Shown here: positions 1 through 5,381 of the stretch, piece by piece
Layout: every line of letters begins with the position of its first letter
How positions within the stretch are numbered: the stretch's first letter is position 1
Assembly: GCA_947036575.1 (NCBI GenBank)
Contig: CAMQSH010000119.1
Location: forward strand, 1 to 6,088
Reading direction: 5' to 3'
DNA length: 6,088 nt
DNA from: an uncultured Brevinema sp.
GTDB taxonomy: Bacteria > Spirochaetota > Brevinematia > Brevinematales > Brevinemataceae
The notes under the pieces: generated by a model
Told to the model about the DNA's origin: nothing
Seen by the model: the letters and a program-made list of their open reading frames with translations, nothing else
The model's database searches: none
Made by a program: the position numbers and the translations under genes

Positions 1-75
1 CCTTTAGGGTATACTCAAGCATGCACTTTAGTGTGTGTACGATAAGCAATCAAAAAGGAAGCTAAGGAGAAAAAT

Positions 76-261
76 ATGAAAAATTATTCAAACGAAAGCC
101 TAGAGAGATTAATAAGAAACCAAAGAGGACTATCTAAAATGTATATTAACGATACAGATAAAGAAAGTCAATACATCGCAAAATACTACAGCGATATAGC
201 TGACGAATATGAAGTGGAACTAAAAAGAAGAAAAGCTATTGAAACACAAACCGCTGTTTAA
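76..261 (+). CDS. orf61 copy 1: small hypothetical charged helical protein (61 aa)
   Basis: I do not recognise this protein. It is 61 residues, strongly charged and predicted helical: a first amphipathic stretch at about residues 5-22 (rich in Leu, Arg, Asn) and a longer one at about 28-56 (Lys/Glu/Tyr), joined by a polar turn INDTDK at 24-29. There is no signal peptide, membrane segment or Cys. The layout resembles the short coiled helical-hairpin proteins common in phages and plasmids, but that is only a general likeness. The start is fixed by AAGGAG at 64-69, six bases before the ATG, and the stop lies about 10 bp before a terminator, so the gene looks like a single-gene transcription unit. 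Three near-identical copies with intact frames argue that it is a real gene. Confidence 0.85.
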   Translation: MKNYSNESLERLIRNQRGLSKMYINDTDKESQYIAKYYSDIADEYEVELKRRKAIETQTAV

Positions 262-271
262 TGTTTTATAA

Positions 272-303
272 AAAAAGCCCTCCAATTTATAGGAGGGCTT
301 TTT
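272..303 (+). terminator. Intrinsic terminator of orf61 copy 1
   Basis: A 12-bp perfect stem, AAAAAGCCCTCC paired with GGAGGGCTTTTT, closes an 8-base AT loop and runs directly into a T-rich tract. It begins about 10 bases after the stop codon. Confidence 0.93.
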
Positions 304-320
304 ATTTTTCTGATCTTTCT

Positions 321-420
321 TCGTGAAAGGATGCAGGCAACTTCCTGTCGTAAGCAAGCTAGCGTAGCACCCTTTAGGGTATACTCAAGCATGCACTTTA
401 GTGTGTGTACGATAAGCAAT
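321..420 (+). promoter_or_regulatory. GC-rich structured leader shared by the cassettes (full copy 1)
   Basis: This stretch has 46 G+C in 100 bases by direct count, against clearly lower G+C in the flanking DNA. It contains several short hairpins: CTTTC/GAAAG at 317-331, CAGG/CCTG at 334-347, GCTA/TAGC at 358-368, ACCC-TTTA-GGGT at 369-380 and GCAC-TTTA-GTGT at 393-404 (one G-T pair). A TATACT at 380-385 could be a -10 box, but I see no convincing -35 at the right distance. CGTAAGCAA (349-357) and CGATAAGCAA (410-419) form an imperfect direct repeat. The element lies between the upstream terminator and the RBS, so it probably carries the cassette promoter with an operator, or a structured 5' leader. 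The role is inferred. Confidence 0.6.
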
Positions 421-445
421 CAAAAAGGAAGCTAAGGAGAAAAAT

Positions 446-631
446 ATGAAAAATTATTCAAACGAAAGCCTAGAGAGATTAATAAGAAACCAAAGAGGAC
501 TATCTAAAATGTATATTAACGATACAGATAAAGAAAGTCAATACATCGCAAAATACTACAGCGATATAGCTGACGAATATGAAGTGGAACTAAAAAGAAG
601 AAAAGCTATTGAAACACAAACCGCTGTTTAA
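446..631 (+). CDS. orf61 copy 2: small hypothetical charged helical protein (61 aa)
   Basis: Nucleotide-identical to orf61 copy 1, including the AAGGAG site at 434-439 and the downstream terminator. The protein is the same 61-residue charged helical product of unknown function. Unlike copy 1, its complete upstream leader (321-420) is present in the window, so this is the best copy for studying regulation. Since each unit ends in a terminator, the copies are probably transcribed separately and would raise the dose of one product rather than diversify it. Confidence 0.85.
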   Translation: MKNYSNESLERLIRNQRGLSKMYINDTDKESQYIAKYYSDIADEYEVELKRRKAIETQTAV

Positions 632-641
632 TGTTTTATAA

Positions 642-673
642 AAAAAGCCCTCCAATTTATAGGAGGGCTTTTT
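642..673 (+). terminator. Intrinsic terminator of orf61 copy 2
   Basis: Identical to the hairpin at 272-303: a 12-bp GCCCTCC-cored stem, an 8-base loop and a T tract, about 10 bases after the stop codon. Confidence 0.93.
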
Positions 674-690
674 ATTTTTCTGATCTTTCT

Positions 691-790
691 TCGTGAAAGG
701 ATGCAGGCAACTTCCTGTCGTAAGCAAGCTAGCGTAGCACCCTTTAGGGTATACTCAAGCATGCACTTTAGTGTGTGTACGATAAGCAAT
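691..790 (+). promoter_or_regulatory. GC-rich structured leader (full copy 2), ahead of orf66
   Basis: Identical to the leader at 321-420, with the same twin TTTA-loop hairpins (here 739-750 and 763-774) and TATACT at 750-755. Five bases beyond it the sequence departs from the other units by a 10-bp deletion relative to AGGAAGCTAA, and then by a different coding region. The leader is therefore kept in front of two unrelated genes. A further half copy occupies bases 1-50. Confidence 0.6.
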
Positions 791-805
791 CAAAAGGAGA
801 AAAAT

Positions 806-1006
806 ATGAAAAAAATAAAAGTTACTAAGGATGAATTATTCAGTTATTCAAGCGGAATAGATATGATAATCGAATTAAATGAAAAAGCAAAAGAACAAGG
901 TTTTTCTCTAGAAAATAGAATAAACATGTTTACAGGGCTAAATGATTATTTATCAGATAAAGGAAGAGTTTTTATAGAAATTAGAGATATGTTAGAAATA
1001 GTATAG
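806..1006 (+). CDS. orf66: small hypothetical protein (66 aa), first gene of a two-gene unit
   Basis: I do not recognise this protein. It is 66 residues, acidic to neutral, mostly helical, with no signal peptide or membrane segment. It opens with MKKIKVTKDELF and has further probable helices at about residues 18-30 and 49-64. The ATG at 806 is chosen because AAGGAG (794-799) sits six bases upstream. The frame stays open upstream to an ATG at 701, but that extension of 35 codons reads through the shared non-coding leader and has no good RBS, so it is not used. The stop is 21 bp before orf61 copy 3 with no terminator between, so the two are probably co-transcribed. It shares no visible sequence with orf61 beyond the first few codons (ATGAAAAA). 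Confidence 0.75.
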   Translation: MKKIKVTKDELFSYSSGIDMIIELNEKAKEQGFSLENRINMFTGLNDYLSDKGRVFIEIRDMLEIV

Positions 1007-1027
1007 TTAAACATAAGGAGTGAAATT

Positions 1028-1213
1028 ATGAAAAATTATTCAAACGAAAGCCTAGAGAGATTGATAAGAAACCAAAGAGGATTATCTAAAATGTATATTA
1101 ACGATACAGATAAAGAAAGTCAATACATCGCAAAATACTACAGCGATATAGCTGACGAATATGAAGTGGAACTAAAAAGAAGAAAAGCTATTGAAACACA
1201 AACCGCTGTTTAA
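1028..1213 (+). CDS. orf61 copy 3: small hypothetical charged helical protein (61 aa)
   Basis: The protein is identical to copies 1 and 2, but the gene has two silent changes (codon 12 TTG for TTA, codon 19 TTA for CTA) and a different upstream region. Its RBS is AAGGAG at 1015-1020, seven bases before the ATG. It is second in a two-gene unit behind orf66 and ends at a variant of the same terminator. This may be the ancestral arrangement, with the single-gene cassettes derived from it by joining orf61 to the leader at the shared ATGAAAAA; that order of events is inference. Confidence 0.87.
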   Translation: MKNYSNESLERLIRNQRGLSKMYINDTDKESQYIAKYYSDIADEYEVELKRRKAIETQTAV

Positions 1214-1221
1214 TGTTTTAT

Positions 1222-1255
1222 AAAAAAGCCCTCCTATAAACAGGAGGGCTTTTTT
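1222..1255 (+). terminator. Intrinsic terminator of the orf66-orf61 unit
   Basis: A perfect 14-bp stem, AAAAAAGCCCTCCT with AGGAGGGCTTTTTT, around a six-base loop ATAAAC. It has the same GCCCTCC core as the upstream terminators, with a different loop and a longer stem. Confidence 0.95.
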
Positions 1256-1274
1256 GGTTTCAAAGACGATTTTT

Positions 1275-1316
1275 ATTTTTCTGCAAAATCAAATGTCATT
1301 TTTCTGCAAAATCAAA
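1275..1316. repeat. 19-bp direct repeat, two copies, 23-bp period
   Basis: ATTTTTCTGCAAAATCAAA occurs at 1275-1293 and again at 1298-1316, separated by TGTC. It lies just beyond the array's last terminator. Two copies of this size could be a protein-binding pair or a remnant of an element end, but no transposase or terminal inverted repeat is visible. The ATTTTTCTG part also follows the terminators at 304-312 and 674-682. Confidence 0.8.
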
Positions 1317-1437
1317 CGACGCATGACAATCTTAGTAAAGATAATAAGAATAAAAAAAACTATTTTCCATAATAGAGACAAAAGCCCACCACTAATATTG
1401 TAATAGGTTTTTAGTTATCTATATAGTATGTAAAATA

Positions 1438-1471
1438 AGAATACCTCTCTTAATCAAAAGAGAGGTATTCT
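1438..1471 (-). terminator. Intrinsic terminator of the 258-aa lipoprotein-like gene
   Basis: A perfect 14-bp stem (AGAATACCTCTCTT with its complement) around a six-base loop. Read on the minus strand it is followed by TATTTTAC, while the plus-strand side is not T-rich, so it should serve the minus-strand gene whose stop codon is 30 bp upstream. Confidence 0.85.
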
Positions 1472-1500
1472 GTATGGATATAACTATTTATATTGTGATT

Positions 1501-2277
1501 TTACTTATAATTAATATCAGCAATACCGATTTTTTTTATTGCTTCTGAATCCCAATCAAATGCTAATTTAGACCATTCTGACCAATTTAAATAGTCTTTT
1601 TGATATAAACTTGGATCAACGATTCCACTTGTTTTAAATAGTGAATGTTCTATATCTTTAGCAATTGATTTAAATCTCCATGAATCAGTAGTTAAATATT
1701 GTATATCTGCTAAAACAGGTTTTAAATGTATTGGAGCTATAGGGCCAGGTTTATATGTTGATAAAACTTCTATATGTTCTATAATACGATTTCGAGTAAA
1801 ACGATTTGGCTCACCAAGTGATTCATAAGTTCCTTGATATCTAAGACTTATGTACTGTTGTATGTTAGGAATGATTCCAATAATTGAGTCGGGAGTATCA
1901 CTAAAAAAGTAGAATCTATTAACATCTTCTATTTCTGTAATAAAACCTAATAATTGTAAAGTTAAAGTACTATAAACTAGAAATACATAATTATATTCAC
2001 TTGCAAGAGCAATAATTTGATATTCAGATTCTTTAACATTTTTGCTAATAAGGAATGGATAATCTGGTATACTATCTCCCAACTGTTTTACAGTTATTGA
2101 ATAAGTATTTACATAGTCTTTTGTATTTATAATATTTATCTTAGAATCCTCTATGGGGGATGGGATAGATACCTTTCTAGTTGAGCTACTCACAGAACTA
2201 GATTCTAATAGTTTTTCTGTTTGTGAACAAAAAGTATTAACTATCATTAATATGGATATTAATAAAATATTTTTCAT
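1501..2277 (-). CDS. Hypothetical secreted protein or lipoprotein (258 aa)
   Basis: I do not recognise a family. Residues 1-16 form a short basic-then-hydrophobic signal (MKNILLISILMIVN) leading to Cys17. The pattern N-T-F-Cys-S is lipobox-like, but Phe just before Cys is unusual, so lipidation is likely rather than certain. A Ser-rich linker follows at 26-32, as expected for a tether, then a mixed domain with a hydrophobic patch near 98-112 that looks like a buried strand rather than a membrane helix, and a Trp-rich end (W200, W232, W235, W242). The start is supported by GAGGTG at 2285-2290, seven bases upstream. It stands alone between its own terminator and an AT-rich gap, in the same direction as the GH63 gene. 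It could be an accessory substrate-binding protein for that enzyme, but only proximity suggests it. Confidence 0.85.
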   Translation of the reverse strand: MKNILLISILMIVNTFCSQTEKLLESSSVSSSTRKVSIPSPIEDSKINIINTKDYVNTYSITVKQLGDSIPDYPFLISKNVKESEYQIIALASEYNYVFLVYSTLTLQLLGFITEIEDVNRFYFFSDTPDSIIGIIPNIQQYISLRYQGTYESLGEPNRFTRNRIIEHIEVLSTYKPGPIAPIHLKPVLADIQYLTTDSWRFKSIAKDIEHSLFKTSGIVDPSLYQKDYLNWSEWSKLAFDWDSEAIKKIGIADINYK

Positions 2278-2657
2278 TATATGACACCTCTATTTATTAT
2301 ATGTTTATATATATCACTATACGATTTATTAATAACCTCCTATATTTTTTATGTCTGTATAAATACATATATGATATATATATATGTATTATATATTATT
2401 TCTAAAAAAAAAGGAAATATATTGTATAATAAAAAATATATAGCCTATTAGGTATATAATATTATAATTTATATCAAATACTTAGAGATCTATAAATACT
2501 ACCCAAACATGATTATTTAAAAATATGGTATCTTTTTAGAAATAACTTTTATTAAATCTTCACAAATAGATTTAGCAATGATATCTTGATAGCATTAAAG
2601 CTTTGAATAGTCCTTCCATTAAATAAGAACACATATTTTATTTCTATGATATATTTA
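2278..2657. other. AT-rich intergenic region, no intact gene
   Basis: This 380-bp stretch between the two minus-strand genes is extremely A+T rich, with runs of TA steps around 2365-2395. It contains a nine-A run (2404-2412), a weak terminator-like hairpin (2431-2458) and a well-formed GGAGG on the minus strand (2337-2341) with no start codon in reach. A minus-strand frame at 2520-2594 stays open for 25 codons but has no start or RBS. I see no convincing promoter for the 258-aa gene, though several TATAAT-like hexamers are present, as expected by chance at this composition. Confidence 0.7.
2431..2458 (-). terminator. Weak terminator-like hairpin downstream of the GH63 gene
   Basis: TATATA and CCT (2437-2446, one bulged G) pair with AGG and TATATA (2450-2458) around a three-base loop, and on the minus strand the stem is followed by TTTTTT. 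The stem has only three G-C pairs and lies about 200 bp past the GH63 stop, so it is a tentative call. Confidence 0.3.
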
Positions 2658-4823
2658 TTAATTTAAATCACGATGTAATAACATAAGCATAGATGATGAC
2701 CAACTAAATCCAGGAGCATTAATAGGTTCTCCTGTGAGAGGGTTATAATTTTCATTAATAGGGACATCATTTAGTAAACCCCCAAGATTTTCGAATAATT
2801 TTATACTGAGTTCATCAGCTTCCTTATTATATCCGTACTGGCGTAGTCCTTTGATCCCAAAATATGTTTGATCTAGCCATACAGGTCCTCTCCAATATCC
2901 ATTAGGATCAAAAGAAGGATTATCTTTTGCAACTGTTGGTAGAGGAATATATGTATTAAATACTTCTGGATCCATCATGAGGTTTTTCACTTGTTTAGCT
3001 TGTTCAGGAGTAGCGACATTTGCCCATAACGGCAGGTAGGTTTCAGCAGCTTTACCTCTGTTTACAAGAAGTTTAGTAGTATTATTTGTAGGATCAAATT
3101 GTAAATCATAAAAAGCACCTGTTTTTGTATCAAACATATTATTTTGAATATATGATTTTACAATTTCAGCATCTGAAATAAAATTAGCAGCATCTTCTTT
3201 TTTACCTAAAAGTATAGCCATTTTACTTAGGTATATTTTTTCTTTATAGAGATAAGAATTAAGATCAACTGACTCTTGATTAATTGTATAAGCGATGATT
3301 TGATCATTACTAATAAGATCAAAAACTTTTACGCCTATATCATCAGCTCCGAATCCTTTAACATCAAATCTAGGGGCATTATCCATACCACTATCCCAAG
3401 CAGCAGCAAGTATTTTATCTTTATCAGTAATATTTAGGGGATGTACAGTAGCCCCATATTCAGCAATACCATTTTTGTTGAAATCACGATTTGAATACCA
3501 CCAATGATGATAATCAATAAGTTTTTGATACATTTCTTGGACAAATTTTTTATCCTGATGTTCTTCATAAACAGTCCAAACAGCCCAAGCAGCAAGAGGA
3601 GGTTTTGAGTTTCGTTCATTCCAATTTCCACCATCTCCACCACGATCTTCTGCTTGATTAAAGAAGATGGTGTCAATTATCATCCCTTTATCTTGAGGAC
3701 GAACAGGATCATTCGTTTTAATTTGCCAATCGAATAAAACACGAACATTTGCTTTGGCTAACTCTTGATCAAAAATAGTAGTAGCAGCTACTTGCTTCCA
3801 AGAATCCCAAGGCCAAAATCCATTAAACCATTTGACTGCAAGGGCAGGGGTAATACCATCTGAAGGGATTGCTCCAGCTCCACTTCTCCAATTTACAATT
3901 AATGTTTCTAGGGCTTTGACAGAGATAATATTATATTTATCATCATTAGCTTTAGTAACTTTAGTAATATATTGTGCCCACCTATCATTATTTGTTATAA
4001 AAAGAGGAATAGGGTTTTTGAAAGCCTTTGTTATTTGAGTAAGAGCTTTAGAATGTTCTTCAGGGGTAAATGTATGAGACATAGCATAATAAAAAACAGT
4101 TTCTTTATTTGCCATGATTTTTATAGGAGAGTTTGCTGTGTTAGTATAATTAAGATTGTTAATTGTACTAGTTGAGTCAAAGGATGTTCTCAAACTAAAT
4201 TTAGCACTATCTTTAGTTAGATATGTCCAAACTTCTCTTAATCCTTTGAATGATACATCAATTCCATTACTGGTATTTTCTAGATAAGCATCATCTTTGT
4301 AAGAATATAAATTTCCAGTCAATCCTATTTTTGTTGATATTTCTTGACTAGATTTATTGGATAAGCTTACTTTAACAAGAGATGTTCTATTATTGATAAA
4401 TATTAATTCTTGATTAATATCTAAATTTTTACTTTCATATTTTTGAAATAATCCACCAGGAAGTGAGGTGAAAGTAGCTTGAAAATTAGTTAAATTGATA
4501 GCTTGATCGTTTGTCGAAATATTTAGAATAGCAAATGCTTTACTTAAAAACACACCATATTCTTCGGCAATATATAAGGGACCTGTAAATCCACCCCAAG
4601 AGAATTTGTCTTCTTGAGTAGGTAGATAATGAGCATGCCATGCCCCAAGATCTACAAAGGGATAAAATTCATGATTTGTTTTAGGAAAATTATTAGAAGG
4701 AGATCCAGACATATTAATAATATTAGGATATTTTAGCCGTTCTTCCGAAACTTGGTATACTATTTTTTGCTGAATACAACTTGAAGTAATCATCAATAAG
4801 ATAATTGTTAATAATTTATACAT
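2658..4823 (-). CDS. Exported glycoside hydrolase, GH63 / YgjK-like (721 aa)
   Basis: Likely a retaining-fold-clan but inverting alpha-glycosidase of family GH63 (processing glucosidase I, bacterial YgjK, mannosyl/glucosylglycerate hydrolases). Residues 1-15 are a signal peptide and MITSSC gives a good lipobox at Cys16, so the enzyme is probably a lipoprotein. Residues about 30-275 look like a beta-sandwich N-domain; about 280-721 an (alpha/alpha)6 barrel. Barrel motifs visible are FNGFWPWDSWKQ (333-344), KPPLAAWAVW (408-417), WDSGMDNAPRFD (476-487), GYWRGPVWLDQ (642-652) and NENYNPLTGEP (690-700). By family knowledge Asp481 would be the general acid and Glu691 the general base; both are present. 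Length is close to YgjK and longer than the cytosolic glycosylglycerate hydrolases. The RBS is AGAGG, five bases before the ATG. The substrate cannot be read from sequence; the divergent glycerate kinase hints at a glycosyl-glycerate. Confidence 0.88.
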   Translation of the reverse strand: MYKLLTIILLMITSSCIQQKIVYQVSEERLKYPNIINMSGSPSNNFPKTNHEFYPFVDLGAWHAHYLPTQEDKFSWGGFTGPLYIAEEYGVFLSKAFAILNISTNDQAINLTNFQATFTSLPGGLFQKYESKNLDINQELIFINNRTSLVKVSLSNKSSQEISTKIGLTGNLYSYKDDAYLENTSNGIDVSFKGLREVWTYLTKDSAKFSLRTSFDSTSTINNLNYTNTANSPIKIMANKETVFYYAMSHTFTPEEHSKALTQITKAFKNPIPLFITNNDRWAQYITKVTKANDDKYNIISVKALETLIVNWRSGAGAIPSDGITPALAVKWFNGFWPWDSWKQVAATTIFDQELAKANVRVLFDWQIKTNDPVRPQDKGMIIDTIFFNQAEDRGGDGGNWNERNSKPPLAAWAVWTVYEEHQDKKFVQEMYQKLIDYHHWWYSNRDFNKNGIAEYGATVHPLNITDKDKILAAAWDSGMDNAPRFDVKGFGADDIGVKVFDLISNDQIIAYTINQESVDLNSYLYKEKIYLSKMAILLGKKEDAANFISDAEIVKSYIQNNMFDTKTGAFYDLQFDPTNNTTKLLVNRGKAAETYLPLWANVATPEQAKQVKNLMMDPEVFNTYIPLPTVAKDNPSFDPNGYWRGPVWLDQTYFGIKGLRQYGYNKEADELSIKLFENLGGLLNDVPINENYNPLTGEPINAPGFSWSSSMLMLLHRDLN

Positions 4824-4921
4824 AAGTACCTCTATATATTTTATTTTTCAATGTAATAATTTATGATAGCTTTTATCTAACTAAAAAAGTAATAAACATA
4901 TATGAATATCTTTAGTTTTAT

Positions 4922-5080
4922 CTAATTTCCTCGTTCTAGAAGAATATTCTTAGTCTCTAACCAAGGATACTCCTTTGTATTTTCAATGTTCTCTAATCTT
5001 TAAGTAATAAATCCCATTTTTCTTAAATACATTCCTATTTTTATATAAGATTTTTAATAATCAGAGTTAATTTCTAAAAA
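4922..5080 (-). pseudogene. Possible remnant of a decayed gene (two internal stops)
   Basis: One minus-strand frame reads protein-like from 5080 down to a TAG at 4922-4924, interrupted only by TAA at 5054-5056 and 5000-5002. Segments read FLEINSDY, then KSYIKIGMYLRKMGFIT, then RLENIENTKEYPWLETKN and on to LLERGN. The composition (Trp, Pro, Gly, paired charges) looks more coding than the poly-Lys/Asn/Ile text expected from random AT-rich DNA. It lies directly downstream of a full-consensus promoter that otherwise has only a long untranslated leader. However, at this base composition stops occur about every 11-12 codons by chance, so open runs of 17-24 codons are not strong proof. I cannot name a family. 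Confidence 0.27.
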
Positions 5081-5155
5081 CTATTTTTCTTAAATTATAT
5101 ATATACTTACTTTTTTATTACATATGTAAAACAATATTTTTTTATTATATTAATT

Positions 5156-5183
5156 ATTATAATATATTAAAAATGCTTGTCAA
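5156..5183 (-). promoter_or_regulatory. Full-consensus promoter for the GH63 transcription unit
   Basis: On the minus strand TTGACA (5183-5178) and TATAAT (5161-5156) are both perfect hexamers with a 16-bp spacer. Transcription would start near 5149 and run toward the GH63 start at 4823, leaving a leader of about 325 nt. A CTTGT/ACAAG inverted repeat (5176-5180 and 5188-5192) and two copies of GTCAAG (5179-5184, 5192-5197) overlap or abut the -35 box and could be an operator. Confidence 0.6.
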
Positions 5184-5320
5184 GACTACAAGTCAAGTAT
5201 TCCTATCATTATCTTAATACTATTACTATTACTATATGTACCACAACTTTATAAACGAATAATTTTTTATGATTAGATGGTAGAATATTTATACTGATTA
5301 AAGATGAAAAATAAAATAAC

Positions 5321-5348
5321 TTGTATAAAAATAATATTATGTTATAAT
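5321..5348 (+). promoter_or_regulatory. Probable promoter of the glycerate kinase gene
   Basis: A perfect TATAAT at 5343-5348 lies 16 bp after TTGTAT (5321-5326), a weak -35 matching TTGACA at its first three bases. The start point would be near 5355, about 27 bases before the chosen ATG. Confidence 0.5.
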
Positions 5349-5381
5349 CTATTTTAGATGAGAAATTCTATGGGGGATGTA

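Larger units (their letters stand above)
1..740 (+). repeat. Two perfect tandem copies of a 370-bp gene cassette
   Basis: Positions 1-370 and 371-740 are identical base for base when read in parallel. Each unit holds, in order, the downstream half of a GC-rich leader, an AAGGAG ribosome binding site, the 61-codon gene orf61, an intrinsic terminator, and the upstream half of the next leader. A third partial unit begins at 741 with the same first 55 bases and then changes cargo. Absence of any difference, even in the spacer, indicates very recent duplication or active homogenisation. Because base 1 falls inside the unit, the array probably continues to the left and its true copy number is not visible. 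Confidence 0.97.
4824..5381. other. Divergent intergenic region between GH63 and glycerate kinase genes
   Basis: This 558-bp region contains the regulatory signals for both flanking genes. It holds a full-consensus minus-strand promoter (5156-5183), a plus-strand promoter (5321-5348), a CTTGT/ACAAG inverted repeat touching the minus-strand -35 box, a 12-bp palindrome AAGAATATTCTT (4940-4951), three CTATTA units near 5219-5236, and a stop-interrupted minus-strand frame (4922-5080) that may be a decayed gene. No intact gene is seen. Confidence 0.75.

Noticed and set aside
305..445. Integron attC-like site in the repeated leader
   Set aside because: The cassette-like layout prompted a look for RYYYAAC and GTTRRRY core sites in a long inverted repeat. 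Neither is present in the right arrangement, and each unit ends in its own terminator, unlike ordinary integron cassettes.
1..740. CRISPR array
   Set aside because: The repeat unit is 370 bp, contains a gene, and there are no short repeats with unique spacers.
701..805. 35-codon N-terminal extension of orf66 starting at the 701 ATG
   Set aside because: It translates the shared leader, has no spaced RBS, and the ATG at 806 has AAGGAG six bases upstream. Kept only as a possible leader peptide in the findings.
1371..1417. AAAGCC...GGTTTT as a further terminator
   Set aside because: The stem is only six pairs with a G-T wobble and a long loop, and well-formed terminators already flank it.
2337..2341. 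Minus-strand GGAGG as an RBS of a leader ORF before the 258-aa gene
   Set aside because: No ATG, GTG or TTG stands at a usable distance downstream; the real gene has its own GAGGTG nearer its start.
3434..3676. 80-codon minus-strand frame inside the GH63 gene
   Set aside because: It is a different-frame shadow of the GH63 coding region, which carries conserved motifs through this span.
3832..4175. Two plus-strand frames of 68 and 67 codons antisense to the GH63 gene
   Set aside because: They lie opposite conserved GH63 coding sequence, overlap each other, and lack a convincing RBS.
4940..4951. 12-bp palindrome AAGAATATTCTT as an operator
   Set aside because: It is far downstream of the mapped promoter hexamers and such AT palindromes are common at this composition; it also falls within the possible decayed frame.
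5217..5236. CTATTA microsatellite
   Set aside because: Only about three units, too few to suggest phase variation without strain comparison.
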